Origin: Proteus myxofaciens ATCC 19692
GTDB lineage: Bacteria; Pseudomonadota; Gammaproteobacteria; Enterobacterales; Enterobacteriaceae
Assembly: GCF_001654855.1 (NCBI RefSeq)
Contig: NZ_LXEN01000094.1
Span: 35,487-99,486, forward strand
DNA length: 64,000 bases
Reading direction: 5' to 3'
Under the pieces are notes generated by a model. The model saw only the letters and a list, made by a program, of their open reading frames with translations. It was not told the DNA's origin and ran no database searches. Within the stretch, counting starts at the first letter, position 1. The number at the start of each line of letters is the position of its first letter. The position numbers and the translations under genes are program-made. This document shows positions 44,741 through 57,015 of the stretch, in pieces.

Positions 44741-46672
44741 TTGAGTGACATGGCGAAAAACCTGATCCTCTGGTTAGTCATTGCAGTCGTTTTGATGTCA
44801 TTATTCCAGAGCTTCGGACCCAGCGATTCGAATAGTCGTAAGGTGGATTACTCTACCTTTATCAATGAGTTAACTAATAACCAGTTACGCGAAGTCAGCA
44901 TAAGTGGTTATGATATTAATGTAACTAAAACAGATAACTCAAAGTACAGCACGTATATGCCAATGCGTGATGACAACCTACTGACCACTTTAATGAACCG
45001 TAATGTAAAAGTGTCGGGTGAACCTCTTGAAGGCCAAAGCCTGTTGACTCAAATTTTTGTGTCTTGGTTCCCTATGCTATTACTGATTGGTCTTTGGATC
45101 TTCTTTATGCGCCAAATGCAAGGTGGTGGCGGTAAAGGTGCGATGTCTTTTGGTAAAAGTAAAGCGCGCATGTTGACCGAAGATCAAATCAAAACAACCT
45201 TTGCTGATGTTGCAGGTTGTGATGAAGCTAAAGAAGAAGTTAGTGAATTAGTCGAATACTTACGTGATCCAGGTCGTTTCCAGAAGTTAGGGGGTAAAAT
45301 CCCGAAAGGCATTCTGATGGTTGGTCCTCCTGGTACAGGTAAAACATTATTAGCGAAGGCTATCGCCGGTGAAGCGAAAGTACCATTCTTTACCATCTCT
45401 GGTTCTGATTTCGTTGAAATGTTTGTCGGTGTCGGTGCTTCCCGTGTGCGTGACATGTTTGAACAGGCTAAAAAAGCAGCTCCATGTATCATCTTTATTG
45501 ATGAAATTGATGCCGTTGGCCGTCAACGTGGTGCAGGTTTAGGTGGTGGTCACGATGAGCGTGAGCAAACACTGAACCAAATGTTGGTTGAAATGGATGG
45601 TTTTGAAGGCAATGAAGGTATTATCGTCATAGCTGCAACAAACCGCCCTGATGTTTTAGACCCAGCGTTACTTCGTCCTGGTCGTTTTGACCGTCAAGTT
45701 GTTGTTGGTTTACCTGATGTGCGCGGACGTGAACAAATTCTTAAAGTTCATATGCGTCGAGTTCCATTATCACCGGATGTTGATGCGGCAATTTTAGCAC
45801 GTGGTACACCGGGCTTTTCTGGTGCAGATTTAGCTAACTTAGTTAATGAAGCAGCATTGTTTGCAGCTCGTGGAAATAAACGTGTTGTCTCAATGGTTGA
45901 GTTTGAAAAAGCCAAAGATAAGATAATGATGGGTGCTGAACGACGTTCTATGGTGATGACCGAAGAACAAAAAGCATCAACAGCTTATCATGAAGCAGGA
46001 CACGCCATTATAGGCCGTTTAGTACCAGAACATGATCCTGTTCATAAAGTAACGATTATTCCTCGTGGTCGTGCATTAGGTGTAACCTTCTTCTTACCTG
46101 AAGGCGATCAAATCAGTGCAAGTCGTCAGAAGTTAGAGAGCCAAATCTCAACACTTTATGGTGGTCGTTTAGCTGAAGAAATTATCTACGGCGAAGAGCA
46201 TGTTTCTACTGGTGCTTCAAATGACATTAAAGTTGCAACGAATATTGCTCGTAACATGGTGACACAATGGGGTTTCTCTGAGAAATTAGGGCCATTGTTA
46301 TATGCTGATGAGGATGGAGAAGTATTCTTAGGCCGTTCTGTTGCTAAAGCGCAACATATGTCTGATGAAACAGCGCGCACAATCGATGAAGAAATTAAAG
46401 CAATTATCGATCGTAACTATGTTCGTGCTCGCCAGATATTGATGGATAACCTAGATATTCTTCATACAATGAAAGATGCACTCATGACTTATGAAACTAT
46501 TGATGCGCCACAAATTGATGATTTAATGAATCGTCGAGATGTTCGTCCACCAGCAGGTTGGGAAGGTAATGGCGGTACAAACGCACAGCCAACTCAAACT
46601 TATGCGACGAATGAGCCAAAAAATAATCCTGAGTCAGACAGTGATGCACCTTCTGATGATAATACTCACTAA
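44741..46672 (+). CDS. ftsH: ATP-dependent zinc metalloprotease FtsH
   Basis: FtsH is a membrane-bound AAA+ protease that removes misassembled membrane proteins and regulators such as LpxC, in complex with HflKC. The 643-residue protein has two transmembrane helices (about 8-25 and 103-123) around a periplasmic domain, Walker A GPPGTGKT (195-202), Walker [12 protein letters not shown], the second-region-of-homology [19 protein letters not shown], and the zinc site HEAGH. GAGG lies 8 nt before the TTG at 44741, which I therefore prefer to the ATG at 44750. Confidence 0.98.
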   Translation: MSDMAKNLILWLVIAVVLMSLFQSFGPSDSNSRKVDYSTFINELTNNQLREVSISGYDINVTKTDNSKYSTYMPMRDDNLLTTLMNRNVKVSGEPLEGQSLLTQIFVSWFPMLLLIGLWIFFMRQMQGGGGKGAMSFGKSKARMLTEDQIKTTFADVAGCDEAKEEVSELVEYLRDPGRFQKLGGKIPKGILMVGPPGTGKTLLAKAIAGEAKVPFFTISGSDFVEMFVGVGASRVRDMFEQAKKAAPCIIFIDEIDAVGRQRGAGLGGGHDEREQTLNQMLVEMDGFEGNEGIIVIAATNRPDVLDPALLRPGRFDRQVVVGLPDVRGREQILKVHMRRVPLSPDVDAAILARGTPGFSGADLANLVNEAALFAARGNKRVVSMVEFEKAKDKIMMGAERRSMVMTEEQKASTAYHEAGHAIIGRLVPEHDPVHKVTIIPRGRALGVTFFLPEGDQISASRQKLESQISTLYGGRLAEEIIYGEEHVSTGASNDIKVATNIARNMVTQWGFSEKLGPLLYADEDGEVFLGRSVAKAQHMSDETARTIDEEIKAIIDRNYVRARQILMDNLDILHTMKDALMTYETIDAPQIDDLMNRRDVRPPAGWEGNGGTNAQPTQTYATNEPKNNPESDSDAPSDDNTH

Positions 46673-46710
46673 ACCTTATCGGTTTTCAAGAGTGAGTAAG
46701 CTATAAATAC

Positions 46711-46738
46711 AAACCCCAGGCTTCTGGGGTTTTTTTTT
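46711..46738 (+). terminator. Terminator of rlmE-ftsH
   Basis: AAACCCCAG pairs with CTGGGGTTT around GCTT and runs into a long T tract, 38 nt after ftsH and just before folP. Confidence 0.9.
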
Positions 46739-46753
46739 GAAGGTATCGACAAA

Positions 46754-47596
46754 ATGAAATTAATTGCTAGAGGAAAAGAGCTTAATTTATCAACACCTCA
46801 AGTTATGGGTATTTTAAATGTTACACCAGATTCCTTTTCTGATGGTGGTACTCATAACTCTCTTAATCATGCGCTTGAACACGCAATAAAAATGATTAAT
46901 GAAGGCGCAACTATCATCGACATCGGTGGTGAGTCGACAAGACCTGGTGCAAGTGATGTCTCAATAGAAGAAGAGTTACATCGTGTTGTTCCTGTTGTTG
47001 AGGCGATAAGCCAGCGATTTGATGTCTGGATTTCAGTTGATACATCAAAAGCACAAGTCATTACAGAATCTGCAAATGCAGGGGCCTCAATTATCAATGA
47101 TATACGTTCACTACAAGAGCCGGGTGCGCTTGAGGCGGCTGCAAAAACAAAATTACCCGTCTGCATTATGCATATGCAAGGCTTACCTAAGACAATGCAA
47201 CATTCACCTCATTATGACGATGTGGTCAAAGATGTTGACTCTTTTTTAGGTGAACATATTCAACGCTGTATTAATGCGGGTATTGAAAGAGATAAAATTA
47301 TTCTTGATCCCGGATTCGGATTTGGTAAAAATTTAGAACATAATTACCAGTTATTATCCCATTTGAATGAATTTCATCATTTTGGCTTACCTATTCTTGC
47401 CGGAATGTCACGTAAATCAATGGTTGGGCAATTATTAAATGTGCCACCACAACAACGCGTTGCTGGAAGTGTGGCGTGTGCAGTGATTGCTGCTATGCAA
47501 GGTGCACAAATTATTCGTGTGCACGATGTTAAAGAGACTGCTGATGCGATGAAAGTCGTACAAGCCACTCTTTCTGCTAAGGAATATAATGAATGA
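46754..47596 (+). CDS. folP: Dihydropteroate synthase
   Basis: FolP condenses p-aminobenzoate with dihydropterin pyrophosphate in folate synthesis; it is the sulfonamide target. The 280-residue protein has the pterin-site motifs [14 protein letters not shown] and [12 protein letters not shown], and the conserved DPGFGFGKN. It overlaps glmM by 4 nt (ATGA), indicating translational coupling. Confidence 0.97.
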   Translation: MKLIARGKELNLSTPQVMGILNVTPDSFSDGGTHNSLNHALEHAIKMINEGATIIDIGGESTRPGASDVSIEEELHRVVPVVEAISQRFDVWISVDTSKAQVITESANAGASIINDIRSLQEPGALEAAAKTKLPVCIMHMQGLPKTMQHSPHYDDVVKDVDSFLGEHIQRCINAGIERDKIILDPGFGFGKNLEHNYQLLSHLNEFHHFGLPILAGMSRKSMVGQLLNVPPQQRVAGSVACAVIAAMQGAQIIRVHDVKETADAMKVVQATLSAKEYNE

Positions 47597-48930
47597 GCGA
47601 ACGTAAATACTTTGGAACAGATGGTATTCGTGGAAAAGTAGGTGATAGCCCAATTACTCCTGATTTTGTATTAAAACTGGGTTGGGCTGCGGGTAAAGTG
47701 TTGGCACGTCACGGTTCTCGAAAAATCATTATCGGTAAAGATACGCGTATTTCTGGCTATATGCTGGAGTCTGCTTTAGAGGCGGGTTTAGCTGCCGCGG
47801 GTTTATCTGCTTCTTTTACAGGACCAATGCCAACGCCTGCTGTTGCTTATTTAACACGTACTTTCCGTGCTGAAGCGGGTATTGTTATCTCAGCATCTCA
47901 TAATCCTTATTATGACAATGGCATAAAATTCTTCTCAATTGACGGTACAAAACTACCTGATGAAGTAGAAGAAGCGATTGAAGCGGAAATGGAAAAGCCG
48001 ATTACTTGTGTCGAATCAGCAGAACTAGGAAGAGCAAACCGTATTGTTGATGCTGCTGGTCGTTATATCGAATTTTGTAAAGGTACATTCCCGAGTGAAA
48101 ATAATCTCAATGGTTTAAAAGTCGTTGTTGACTGTGCTCATGGCGCAACCTATCACATTGCACCTAATGTTTTTCGTGAGTTAGGTGCTGATGTTATTAC
48201 GATTGGATGCGATCCTACTGGGATTAATATCAATAAAGAATGCGGCGCAACAGATGTTCGTATGTTGCAAAAACGTGTAATCGAAGAAGGGGCTGATGTT
48301 GGCTTAGCCTTTGACGGTGACGGTGACCGAATTATCATGGTTGACCATAAAGGCTTAAAAGTTGATGGTGACCAAATTCTCTATATTATTGCCAGAGAAG
48401 CATTACGCCAAGGACAATTACGTGGTGGTGCTGTTGGTACATTAATGAGCAATATAGGATTAGAGATAGCATTAAAAGAACTTGGCATTCCTTTTCTTAG
48501 AGCAAAAGTGGGCGACCGCTATGTGTTAGAAAAATTACAAGAAAAAGGATGGCGTTTAGGTGCTGAAAACTCAGGGCACATTATTTTACTTGATAAAACG
48601 ACAACGGGTGACGGTATTGTTGCAGGCTTACAAGTATTAAGTGCTATGGTTCGTAACCATATGAGTTTGCATGATTTGTGTAGTGGTATGAAACTATTAC
48701 CACAAATTTTGGTTAATGTTCGCTTTACAGGTGATACTGATCCATTACAATCAGCACAAGTTCAGCAAGTCGCTAAAGCGGTTGAAGAAGAGCTTGCTGG
48801 CAAAGGTCGAGTACTCTTGCGTAAATCGGGTACAGAACCATTAATTAGAGTAATGGTTGAAGGCGAAAATGAAGAGCAAGTGACTGCGATGGCAAATCGA
48901 ATTGCAGACGCTGTAAAGCATGTTGGTTAA
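47593..48930 (+). CDS. glmM: Phosphoglucosamine mutase
   Basis: GlmM converts glucosamine-6-phosphate to glucosamine-1-phosphate for UDP-GlcNAc, the precursor of peptidoglycan and LPS. The 445-residue protein has the phosphoserine loop SASHNP with Ser102, the metal-binding DGDGDR, the sugar-binding GAENSGHII and the phosphate-binding [12 protein letters not shown]. Length equals E. coli. It is coupled to folP. Confidence 0.98.
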   Translation: MSERKYFGTDGIRGKVGDSPITPDFVLKLGWAAGKVLARHGSRKIIIGKDTRISGYMLESALEAGLAAAGLSASFTGPMPTPAVAYLTRTFRAEAGIVISASHNPYYDNGIKFFSIDGTKLPDEVEEAIEAEMEKPITCVESAELGRANRIVDAAGRYIEFCKGTFPSENNLNGLKVVVDCAHGATYHIAPNVFRELGADVITIGCDPTGININKECGATDVRMLQKRVIEEGADVGLAFDGDGDRIIMVDHKGLKVDGDQILYIIAREALRQGQLRGGAVGTLMSNIGLEIALKELGIPFLRAKVGDRYVLEKLQEKGWRLGAENSGHIILLDKTTTGDGIVAGLQVLSAMVRNHMSLHDLCSGMKLLPQILVNVRFTGDTDPLQSAQVQQVAKAVEEELAGKGRVLLRKSGTEPLIRVMVEGENEEQVTAMANRIADAVKHVG

Positions 48931-49007
48931 TTGCTGTTTTTTTCTTCAATCAATCACTTTATAGAAAAATAACCTTGCTTGTCAGTTCAGGTTTGGTTAG
49001 TATTCAC

Positions 49008-49043
49008 ACCCGCTTAGTAAGGTCGTTGAACTATAGCGGGTGA
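49008..49043 (+). other. Hairpin in the secG leader
   Basis: CACCCGCT (49008-49015) pairs with AGCGGGTG (49036-49043). There is no T run, so it is probably a leader structure rather than a terminator. It ends 53 nt before the secG start. Confidence 0.35.
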
Positions 49044-49096
49044 AGCAATCGAAGGTTATCGTAAACGCGATAAGTTCCATAGAATAGGTAACGCAA

Positions 49097-49444
49097 ATGT
49101 ATACAGCACTCATTGTTATTCTTATCATTGCCGCAACGGGGCTGGTTGGTCTGATCCTGTTACAGCAGGGTAAAGGTGCTGATATGGGCGCTTCTTTTGG
49201 TGCAGGTGCTTCCGGTACGGTATTTGGTTCAGGCGGTTCAGCAAACTTTATGACCCGTATGACCGCTGTTTTAGCAGCAGTATTTATTATCCTTTGCCTA
49301 ATTTTAGGTAATTTAAGTGCTAATAAATCTGCACGTGAAGACAGTAAGTGGATGTCTATCGAGCAGACTACAGAAGAAGCAAAAAAAGCTGAACAATCAG
49401 CTCCGCCTGTAGCGCCAACAAATAATACAGATATTCCTCAGTAA
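49097..49444 (+). CDS. secG: Protein translocase subunit SecG
   Basis: SecG is the small SecYEG translocon subunit that improves SecA-driven export. The 115-residue protein has two transmembrane helices (about 2-22 and 53-75) joined by a glycine-rich loop (GKGADMGASFGAGASGTVFGSGG) and a charged, Pro/Thr-rich tail. It is followed by tRNA-Leu, as in E. coli. Confidence 0.96.
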   Translation: MYTALIVILIIAATGLVGLILLQQGKGADMGASFGAGASGTVFGSGGSANFMTRMTAVLAAVFIILCLILGNLSANKSAREDSKWMSIEQTTEEAKKAEQSAPPVAPTNNTDIPQ

Positions 49445-49458
49445 GTTAGTAAAGTTTA

Positions 49459-49496
49459 AATGAGATTGTTAATTTAGATATAATAACAGTCTCATT
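49459..49496 (+). other. Hairpin between secG and tRNA-Leu containing a TATAAT hexamer
   Basis: A 13-bp stem (49459-49471 with 49484-49496, one G-U pair) ends 5 nt before the tRNA. TATAAT at 49479-49484 lies 18 nt before the tRNA 5' end and could be a promoter -10 element; no good -35 accompanies it. It may alternatively be a processing hairpin. Confidence 0.35.
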
Positions 49497-49501
49497 AATG
49501 T

Positions 49502-49591
49502 GCCGAGGTGGTGAAATTGGTATACACGCTACCTTGAGGTGGTAGTGCCTACAAAACGGGCGTACGGGTTCAAGTCCCGTTCTCGGCACCA
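49502..49591 (+). tRNA. leuU: tRNA-Leu (anticodon GAG)
   Basis: The 90-nt sequence, with encoded CCA, folds as a class II tRNA: acceptor GCCGAGG with TCTCGGC (one G-U pair), anticodon stem CTACC/GGTAG with loop TTGAGGT and anticodon GAG at 49536-49538, a long variable arm, and T arm ACGGG-TTCAAGT-CCCGT. The variable arm makes it 3 nt longer than the E. coli tRNA as I recall it. It sits between secG and the initiator tRNA, without the argG gene found there in E. coli. Confidence 0.97.
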
Positions 49592-49651
49592 TTATTCCAG
49601 ATAGCTTGCGTTTTGCTTGTTATCAGCGTAAAATTTGCCACGTTTTTCGAA

Positions 49652-49728
<77 letters not shown>

Positions 49729-49846
49729 CTTCTAACAATACAGCACTTTTCTCATTAATCATCTTGAATATCGATTATGATCCTGAGTGGAATGTGCCGT
49801 AAGAAGCGGTTACCTCGAACGGCAAGTTACAGGGTCCAGTTGCATA

Positions 49847-51910
<2,064 letters not shown>

Positions 51911-51932
51911 CAACTGAGCAGGAAGGAACAGA

Positions 51933-54686
51933 ATGACAGATGAAACAGTAAAATCACTGGCAGAAGAGATTCAGACACCGGTTGAACGTTTGGTACAGCA
52001 GTTTGCTGATGCCGGTATTAAGAAGACCGTCTCTGATTCTGTCTCCCAACAAGAGAAAGAAACCTTACTGGCTTGGTTGAATCGTGATAAAGACGTCTCA
52101 ACTAGCCAACCAGAAAAATTAACGTTACAACGTAAAGTACGTAGTACGTTAAGTGTTCCTGGTACAGGTGGCAAAAGTAAATCAGTAGCCATCGAAGTCC
52201 GCAAAAAACGCACTTATGTGAACCGTGATGCTGTTGAAGCAAAAGCGGAAGAGCAAGCTCAGCGTGAAGCGGAAGAAAAGGCGCATCGCGAGGCAGAAGA
52301 AAAAGCACAGCGCGAAGCACAAGAGAAAGCACAGCGCGAAGCTGAAGCAAAAGCAAAACGTGAAGCTGAAGAAGCGGCTAAGAAACAAGCCGAAGAAAAA
52401 GCGAAACGTGAAGCTGAAGAAGCAAAACGTGAAGCAGCGGAATTAGCTAAGCGCGAAGCAGCGGAAAAAGATAAAGTGAAACAAAACGAGAAACCAAAAG
52501 CTGATAAAGCAGATCAGGATAAAGCACGTCGTCATGCTGAACAAGCTGAACTGAAACGCAAAACCGAAGAAACTCAGCGTCTTAAAGCCGAAGAAGAAGC
52601 TCGTGTTGCAGCAGAAAAAGCACGCCTCTTAGCGGAAGAAAATGCGGAAAAATGGACTGCAGAGCCTAAAACTGAAACAGAAGGTTCAGACTATCATGTA
52701 ACAACATCTCGTTATGCTCGTGATGCTGAAGATGAAAGTGATGCTGAAGTAGAAGGTGGACGTGGACGTAGTCGCCCTGCAAAAGCCCCTCGTCCTAAGA
52801 AAAATAATCGCCATTCTGAAAAAGCAGATCGTGAAGAAGCACGTGCTGCTGGTCGCAGTAACAAAAAAGGTAAAGGCCGTAAAAACAGCACATTACAGCA
52901 AGGTTTTAATAAACCAGCCGTTGCGGTAAACCGTGATGTGGTTATTGGTGAAACTATTTCTGTTGCTGACCTTGCTAACAAAATGGCAGTTAAAGGCTCT
53001 GAAGTTATTAAGACCATGATGAAAATGGGTGCGATGGCAACCATTAATCAGGTTTTAGATCAAGAAACAGCACAGCTTGTTGCTGAAGAAATGGGTCATA
53101 AAGTTATCTTACGTCGTGAAAACGAGTTAGAAGAACAAGTAATGAATGACCGTGATACTAGCGATGAAATGGCAGTATCTCGTGCGCCAGTTGTTACCAT
53201 CATGGGTCACGTTGACCACGGTAAAACCTCATTACTCGATTACATTCGTTCAACGAAAGTAGCATCAGGTGAAGCGGGTGGTATTACTCAGCATATCGGT
53301 GCTTACCACGTTAAAACGGACAAAGGTGAAATCACCTTCTTAGATACCCCAGGTCACGCTGCATTTACATCAATGCGTGCTCGTGGTGCTCAAGTCACTG
53401 ATATTGTTGTGCTCGTTGTAGCTGCGGATGATGGTGTGATGCCTCAGACTATCGAAGCGGTTCAACACGCAAAAGCAGCAAACGTTCCTGTTGTTGTTGC
53501 TGTGAACAAAATTGATAAACACGAAGCTGATCCTGATCGTGTTAAAACTGAGCTATCTCAATATGGCATCTTGCCTGAAGATTGGGGTGGTGAGACTCAG
53601 TTTATCCATGTATCAGCAAAACAAGGTTTAGGTATTGATGAATTACTTGATGCTATCTTATTACAAGCTGAAGTTCTTGAACTGAAAGCAGTGAAAGAAG
53701 GCATGGCAAGTGGTGCGGTTATTGAATCTTACCTTGATAAAGGTCGTGGTCCTGTCGCAACTATCCTTGTTCGTGAAGGTACCTTGAATAAAGGTGATAT
53801 CGTTCTGTGTGGTTTCGAATACGGACGTATTCGTGCAATGCGTAATGAATTAGGCCAAGAAGTTCAATCAGCGGGTCCTTCAATGCCGGTTGAAATTTTA
53901 GGTTTATCTAACGTACCTTCTGCGGGTGATGAAGCTACTGTTGTTCGTGATGAGAAAAAAGCACGTGAAGTAGCATTATACCGTCAAGGTAAATTCCGTG
54001 AAGTGAAACTGGCTCGTCAACAGAAATCTAAACTGGAAAACATGTTTGCTAACATGGAAGAAGGTAAAGTTTCTGAATTGAACATTGTACTGAAAACTGA
54101 TGTTCAAGGTACATGTGAAGCAATTACTGATGCATTAGCTAAACTCTCCACTGATGAAGTTAAACTAAAAATCATTGGTTCAGGTGTTGGTGGTATCACT
54201 GAAACAGATGCAACATTAGCAGCCGCTTCTAATGCTATCATTCTTGGTTTCAACGTTCGTGCTGATGCATCTGCGCGTCGTATTATTGAACAAGAAAGCG
54301 TTGATTTACGTTACTATTCCGTTATTTATAGTCTGATTGATGAGATCAAACTGGCAATGAGCGGTATGTTAGAGCCTGAATATAAACAAGAAATCATGGG
54401 ACTTGCAGAAGTTCGTGATGTGTTTAAATCGCCTAAATTTGGTGCAGTCGCAGGTTGTATGGTGGTTGAAGGTAATATCAAACGTAATAATCCAATTCGT
54501 GTTCTACGTGACAACGTGGTTATTTACGAAGGTGAACTTGAATCTCTGCGTCGCTTTAAAGATGACGTCAACGAAGTCCGTAATGGTATGGAATGTGGTA
54601 TCGGTGTAAAAAATTACAACGATGTCCGTGTTGGCGATATGATTGAAGTCTTCCAAATTATCGAAATCAAACGTTCTATTTCTTAA
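51933..54686 (+). CDS. infB: Translation initiation factor IF-2
   Basis: IF-2 is the GTPase that brings initiator tRNA to the 30S subunit and promotes subunit joining. The 917-residue protein has an N-terminal subdomain, a long charged coiled coil (about 95-240) rich in KREAEE-type repeats, the G domain with GHVDHGKT (425-432), DTPGH and NKID, and the C-terminal domains that bind fMet-tRNA. It is 27 residues longer than E. coli IF-2 (890); the coiled coil is the likely site. Internal starts for shorter isoforms were not resolved. Confidence 0.97.
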   Translation: MTDETVKSLAEEIQTPVERLVQQFADAGIKKTVSDSVSQQEKETLLAWLNRDKDVSTSQPEKLTLQRKVRSTLSVPGTGGKSKSVAIEVRKKRTYVNRDAVEAKAEEQAQREAEEKAHREAEEKAQREAQEKAQREAEAKAKREAEEAAKKQAEEKAKREAEEAKREAAELAKREAAEKDKVKQNEKPKADKADQDKARRHAEQAELKRKTEETQRLKAEEEARVAAEKARLLAEENAEKWTAEPKTETEGSDYHVTTSRYARDAEDESDAEVEGGRGRSRPAKAPRPKKNNRHSEKADREEARAAGRSNKKGKGRKNSTLQQGFNKPAVAVNRDVVIGETISVADLANKMAVKGSEVIKTMMKMGAMATINQVLDQETAQLVAEEMGHKVILRRENELEEQVMNDRDTSDEMAVSRAPVVTIMGHVDHGKTSLLDYIRSTKVASGEAGGITQHIGAYHVKTDKGEITFLDTPGHAAFTSMRARGAQVTDIVVLVVAADDGVMPQTIEAVQHAKAANVPVVVAVNKIDKHEADPDRVKTELSQYGILPEDWGGETQFIHVSAKQGLGIDELLDAILLQAEVLELKAVKEGMASGAVIESYLDKGRGPVATILVREGTLNKGDIVLCGFEYGRIRAMRNELGQEVQSAGPSMPVEILGLSNVPSAGDEATVVRDEKKAREVALYRQGKFREVKLARQQKSKLENMFANMEEGKVSELNIVLKTDVQGTCEAITDALAKLSTDEVKLKIIGSGVGGITETDATLAAASNAIILGFNVRADASARRIIEQESVDLRYYSVIYSLIDEIKLAMSGMLEPEYKQEIMGLAEVRDVFKSPKFGAVAGCMVVEGNIKRNNPIRVLRDNVVIYEGELESLRRFKDDVNEVRNGMECGIGVKNYNDVRVGDMIEVFQIIEIKRSIS

Positions 54687-54989
54687 ATTAGATACGTTTA
54701 GTTTGAAAGGGGAGCTTAGTGGCTCCCTTTTTATTCCTTTCTTTGTTCTATCCTCCTTTATTTTAATCTCCTTTTTCAACATAACCGAAATAGATTTGCT
54801 TTCTTCAATTTATGAAAGCGATAGAACAAGGTAAAATAGTCACAAAGAAAATTTTATGTTCTAAAGATAATTAACAGAAAGCAGTTGTTAAATGTGATGT
54901 TATGTATACTCTTTAGATATCAGATTTTTAGGTTTGAATTAAATTAACAGTGGCAATAGGGAGAAGCCTTATTGTCAGGGAGAGATAAA
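54687..54989. other. Intergenic region infB-rbfA
   Basis: This 303-nt stretch is AT-rich and holds the infB terminator near its start. No convincing ORF is present; a 63-residue plus-strand frame (54643-54834) starts inside infB and has no Shine-Dalgarno. It presumably carries a promoter for rbfA-truB-rpsO-pnp, since the terminator would otherwise cut off supply, but I could not place it. Confidence 0.5.
54706..54733 (+). terminator. Terminator after infB
   Basis: GGGAGC pairs with GCTCCC, extended by A/T pairs, around a short loop and followed by a T run, about 20 nt after infB. In E. coli rbfA is co-transcribed with infB, so some readthrough is likely. Confidence 0.78.
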
Positions 54990-55391
54990 ATGGCAAGAGA
55001 TTTTAGCCGTGCTCAACGTGTTTCTCAGGAAATGCAAAAAGAAATCGCCATCATTTTACAACGTGAAGTGAAAGATCCTCGTATTGGAATGGCAACGGTA
55101 TCGGGTGTTGAAATTTCTCGTGACCTTGCTTATGCAAAAGTGTTTGTGACTTTCTTAAACCTATCTCATGGTGAAGAAAGTGATGAAGAGCGTGTTGAGA
55201 ATGGTCTTAAAGCGTTAAATGAAGCTGCCGGCTTTATTCGTTCTTTATTAGGCAAAGCGATGCGTTTACGAGTTGTTCCTGAATTAACATTTGCATATGA
55301 CAATTCATTAGTTGAAGGTATGCGTATGTCTAACCTTGTGTCTAATGTTGTTAAAGATGATGAAAAGCGTCGCCATAAAGAGGACGAATAA
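54990..55391 (+). CDS. rbfA: 30S ribosome-binding factor RbfA
   Basis: RbfA is a KH-fold protein that assists late 16S rRNA maturation and is important in the cold. The 133-residue protein ([23 protein letters not shown]...[23 protein letters not shown]) is full length from the ATG at 54990, preceded by GGGAGAG; the frame extends six codons further upstream without conservation. It overlaps truB by one nucleotide (TAATG). Confidence 0.96.
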   Translation: MARDFSRAQRVSQEMQKEIAIILQREVKDPRIGMATVSGVEISRDLAYAKVFVTFLNLSHGEESDEERVENGLKALNEAAGFIRSLLGKAMRLRVVPELTFAYDNSLVEGMRMSNLVSNVVKDDEKRRHKEDE

Positions 55392-56344
55392 TGGGGCGTC
55401 GCCGTAAGGGGCGTGAGATTAACGGTGTATTGTTACTCGATAAACCCCAAGATATTTCCTCTAATGATGCATTACAAAAAGTTCGCCGTATGTTCAATGC
55501 CAGTAAAGCAGGACATACGGGCGCATTAGATCCTTTAGCGACAGGTATGCTTCCTATTTGTTTAGGTGAAGCGACTAAATTCTCGCAGTTTTTATTGGAT
55601 TCAGATAAGCGTTATCGTGTGATTGCGCGTTTAGGTCAAAGAACAGATACGTCTGATGCACATGGTGAAGTTATACAAGAACGTCCTGTTATATTTTCAC
55701 AGCAAGCTTTAGATGACGCCTTAGAGAGTTTTCGCGGAGAAACATTGCAAGTCCCTTCAATGTATTCTGCATTAAAACATCAAGGTAAGCCGCTATATGA
55801 ATATGCAAGAAAAGGCATTGAGGTTGAGCGCGAAGCAAGACCTATTACTGTCTATGAATTACAATTTATTCGCTGGGAAGGCGATGAATTAGAGCTTGAG
55901 ATCCATTGCTCAAAAGGAACCTATATCCGCACAATCATTGATGATCTTGGTGAGAAACTACATTGTGGTGCACATGTTATTTTTTTACGTCGATTAGAAG
56001 TTGCAGATTACCCTAAAGAAAAAATGGTCACGCTTGAGCAACTAAAAACAATGATTGAACACGCACAATTGCAAGAAGAAGATCCATTTATTTCGCTTGA
56101 TGCGCTATTATTACCTATGGATACGGCGGTTGCACACTTCCCAGTAGTTAATTTAACGAGTGTTATCGCAAGCTACCTGAAATTAGGGCAACCTGTTAGA
56201 GTTAATCATCAAATTAATGAAGGTGAATGGCTCAGAGTAACAGAAGGTGAGGAAGACACTTTTATTGGCCTTGCTACCATCAAAGATGGGTTAGTTGCTC
56301 CTAAAAGACTGGTTGTTGATTATAGCGCCCAAAATAACACTTAA
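55391..56344 (+). CDS. truB: tRNA pseudouridine(55) synthase TruB
   Basis: TruB converts U55 of the tRNA T loop to pseudouridine and also acts as a tRNA chaperone. The 317-residue protein has the catalytic motif [15 protein letters not shown] (catalytic Asp47), the conserved [15 protein letters not shown] and the C-terminal PUA-like domain (about 245-317). Length is close to E. coli (314). It is translationally coupled to rbfA. Confidence 0.97.
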   Translation: MGRRRKGREINGVLLLDKPQDISSNDALQKVRRMFNASKAGHTGALDPLATGMLPICLGEATKFSQFLLDSDKRYRVIARLGQRTDTSDAHGEVIQERPVIFSQQALDDALESFRGETLQVPSMYSALKHQGKPLYEYARKGIEVEREARPITVYELQFIRWEGDELELEIHCSKGTYIRTIIDDLGEKLHCGAHVIFLRRLEVADYPKEKMVTLEQLKTMIEHAQLQEEDPFISLDALLLPMDTAVAHFPVVNLTSVIASYLKLGQPVRVNHQINEGEWLRVTEGEEDTFIGLATIKDGLVAPKRLVVDYSAQNNT

Positions 56345-56469
56345 TAGCAATTCTTGCGCTAAGTGTGTTTGGAGCGTAGAATAATGCGGCTATCTGTTTA
56401 GGTGGCTGCGTTGGATAGCTGAATTAGAGATTGGCTATCTGAAAATTTTAAATCATTTTGGAGTTTATT

Positions 56470-56739
56470 ATGTCTCTAAGTACTGAAGCGAAAGCGAAAA
56501 TCGTTGCTGAATTCGGTCGTGGTCCTAACGATACCGGCTCTAGCGAAGTTCAGGTTGCACTGTTAACAGCAGAAATCAACCACCTGCAAGGTCACTTTTC
56601 AGAGCACAAGAAAGATCACCACAGCCGTCGTGGTCTGCTGCGTAAAGTTTCTAGCCGTCGTAATCTGCTAGACTACCTGAAACGTAAAGATGTTGCTCGT
56701 TATTCTGCACTGATCGAACGTTTAGGTCTGCGTCGCTAA
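56470..56739 (+). CDS. rpsO: 30S ribosomal protein S15
   Basis: S15 binds the 16S rRNA three-way junction early in 30S assembly and in E. coli represses its own translation through a leader pseudoknot. The 89-residue protein ([24 protein letters not shown]...[25 protein letters not shown]) starts at the ATG at 56470 behind GGAG. A terminator follows, then the pnp leader. Confidence 0.98.
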   Translation: MSLSTEAKAKIVAEFGRGPNDTGSSEVQVALLTAEINHLQGHFSEHKKDHHSRRGLLRKVSSRRNLLDYLKRKDVARYSALIERLGLRR

Positions 56740-56756
56740 TTAAGCGAGTTTCAGTG

Positions 56757-56781
56757 GAAAGGGGCCTGTTGGCCCCTTTTC
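56757..56781 (+). terminator. Terminator of rpsO
   Basis: AAAGGGGCC pairs with GGCCCCTTT around TGTT, followed by T residues. It lies 18 nt after rpsO and is leaky in E. coli, feeding pnp. Confidence 0.9.
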
Positions 56782-56883
56782 TACTAGTCTACAAGATAGA
56801 CAAGTAAGAAATTGCTATTTTTAATATTAGTCGTTATGTTTTAATGTGGTGATTGTTATTTAGTCTCTAGTTACGACAATTCG

Positions 56884-56943
56884 CGCGGCTAATGAAAGCA
56901 TTTAACACTTTATAAAATAAGCTAAATGTTTTCATTAGTCGCG
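56884..56943 (+). promoter_or_regulatory. Long stem-loop in the pnp leader, probable RNase III/PNPase autoregulation site
   Basis: A 21-bp stem (56884-56904 with 56923-56943, two G-U pairs) closes an 18-nt loop about 70 nt upstream of the pnp start. In E. coli RNase III cuts such a double-stranded leader and PNPase then represses its own synthesis; position and shape here fit that model. Confidence 0.85.
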
Positions 56944-57015
56944 AGGGGACGTAGCGGAGAAAATTATTTATCGTCGCTAAAAAATAGAGCGACCAAAAAA
57001 ATAAAGGATATTATT

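Noticed and set aside
52225..52446. Lysine-rich 73-residue ORF inside infB
   Set aside because: Frame-shifted reading of the repetitive charged coiled coil of IF-2.
54643..54834. 63-residue plus-strand ORF at the end of infB
   Set aside because: It starts inside infB in another frame, has no Shine-Dalgarno and runs through the infB terminator.
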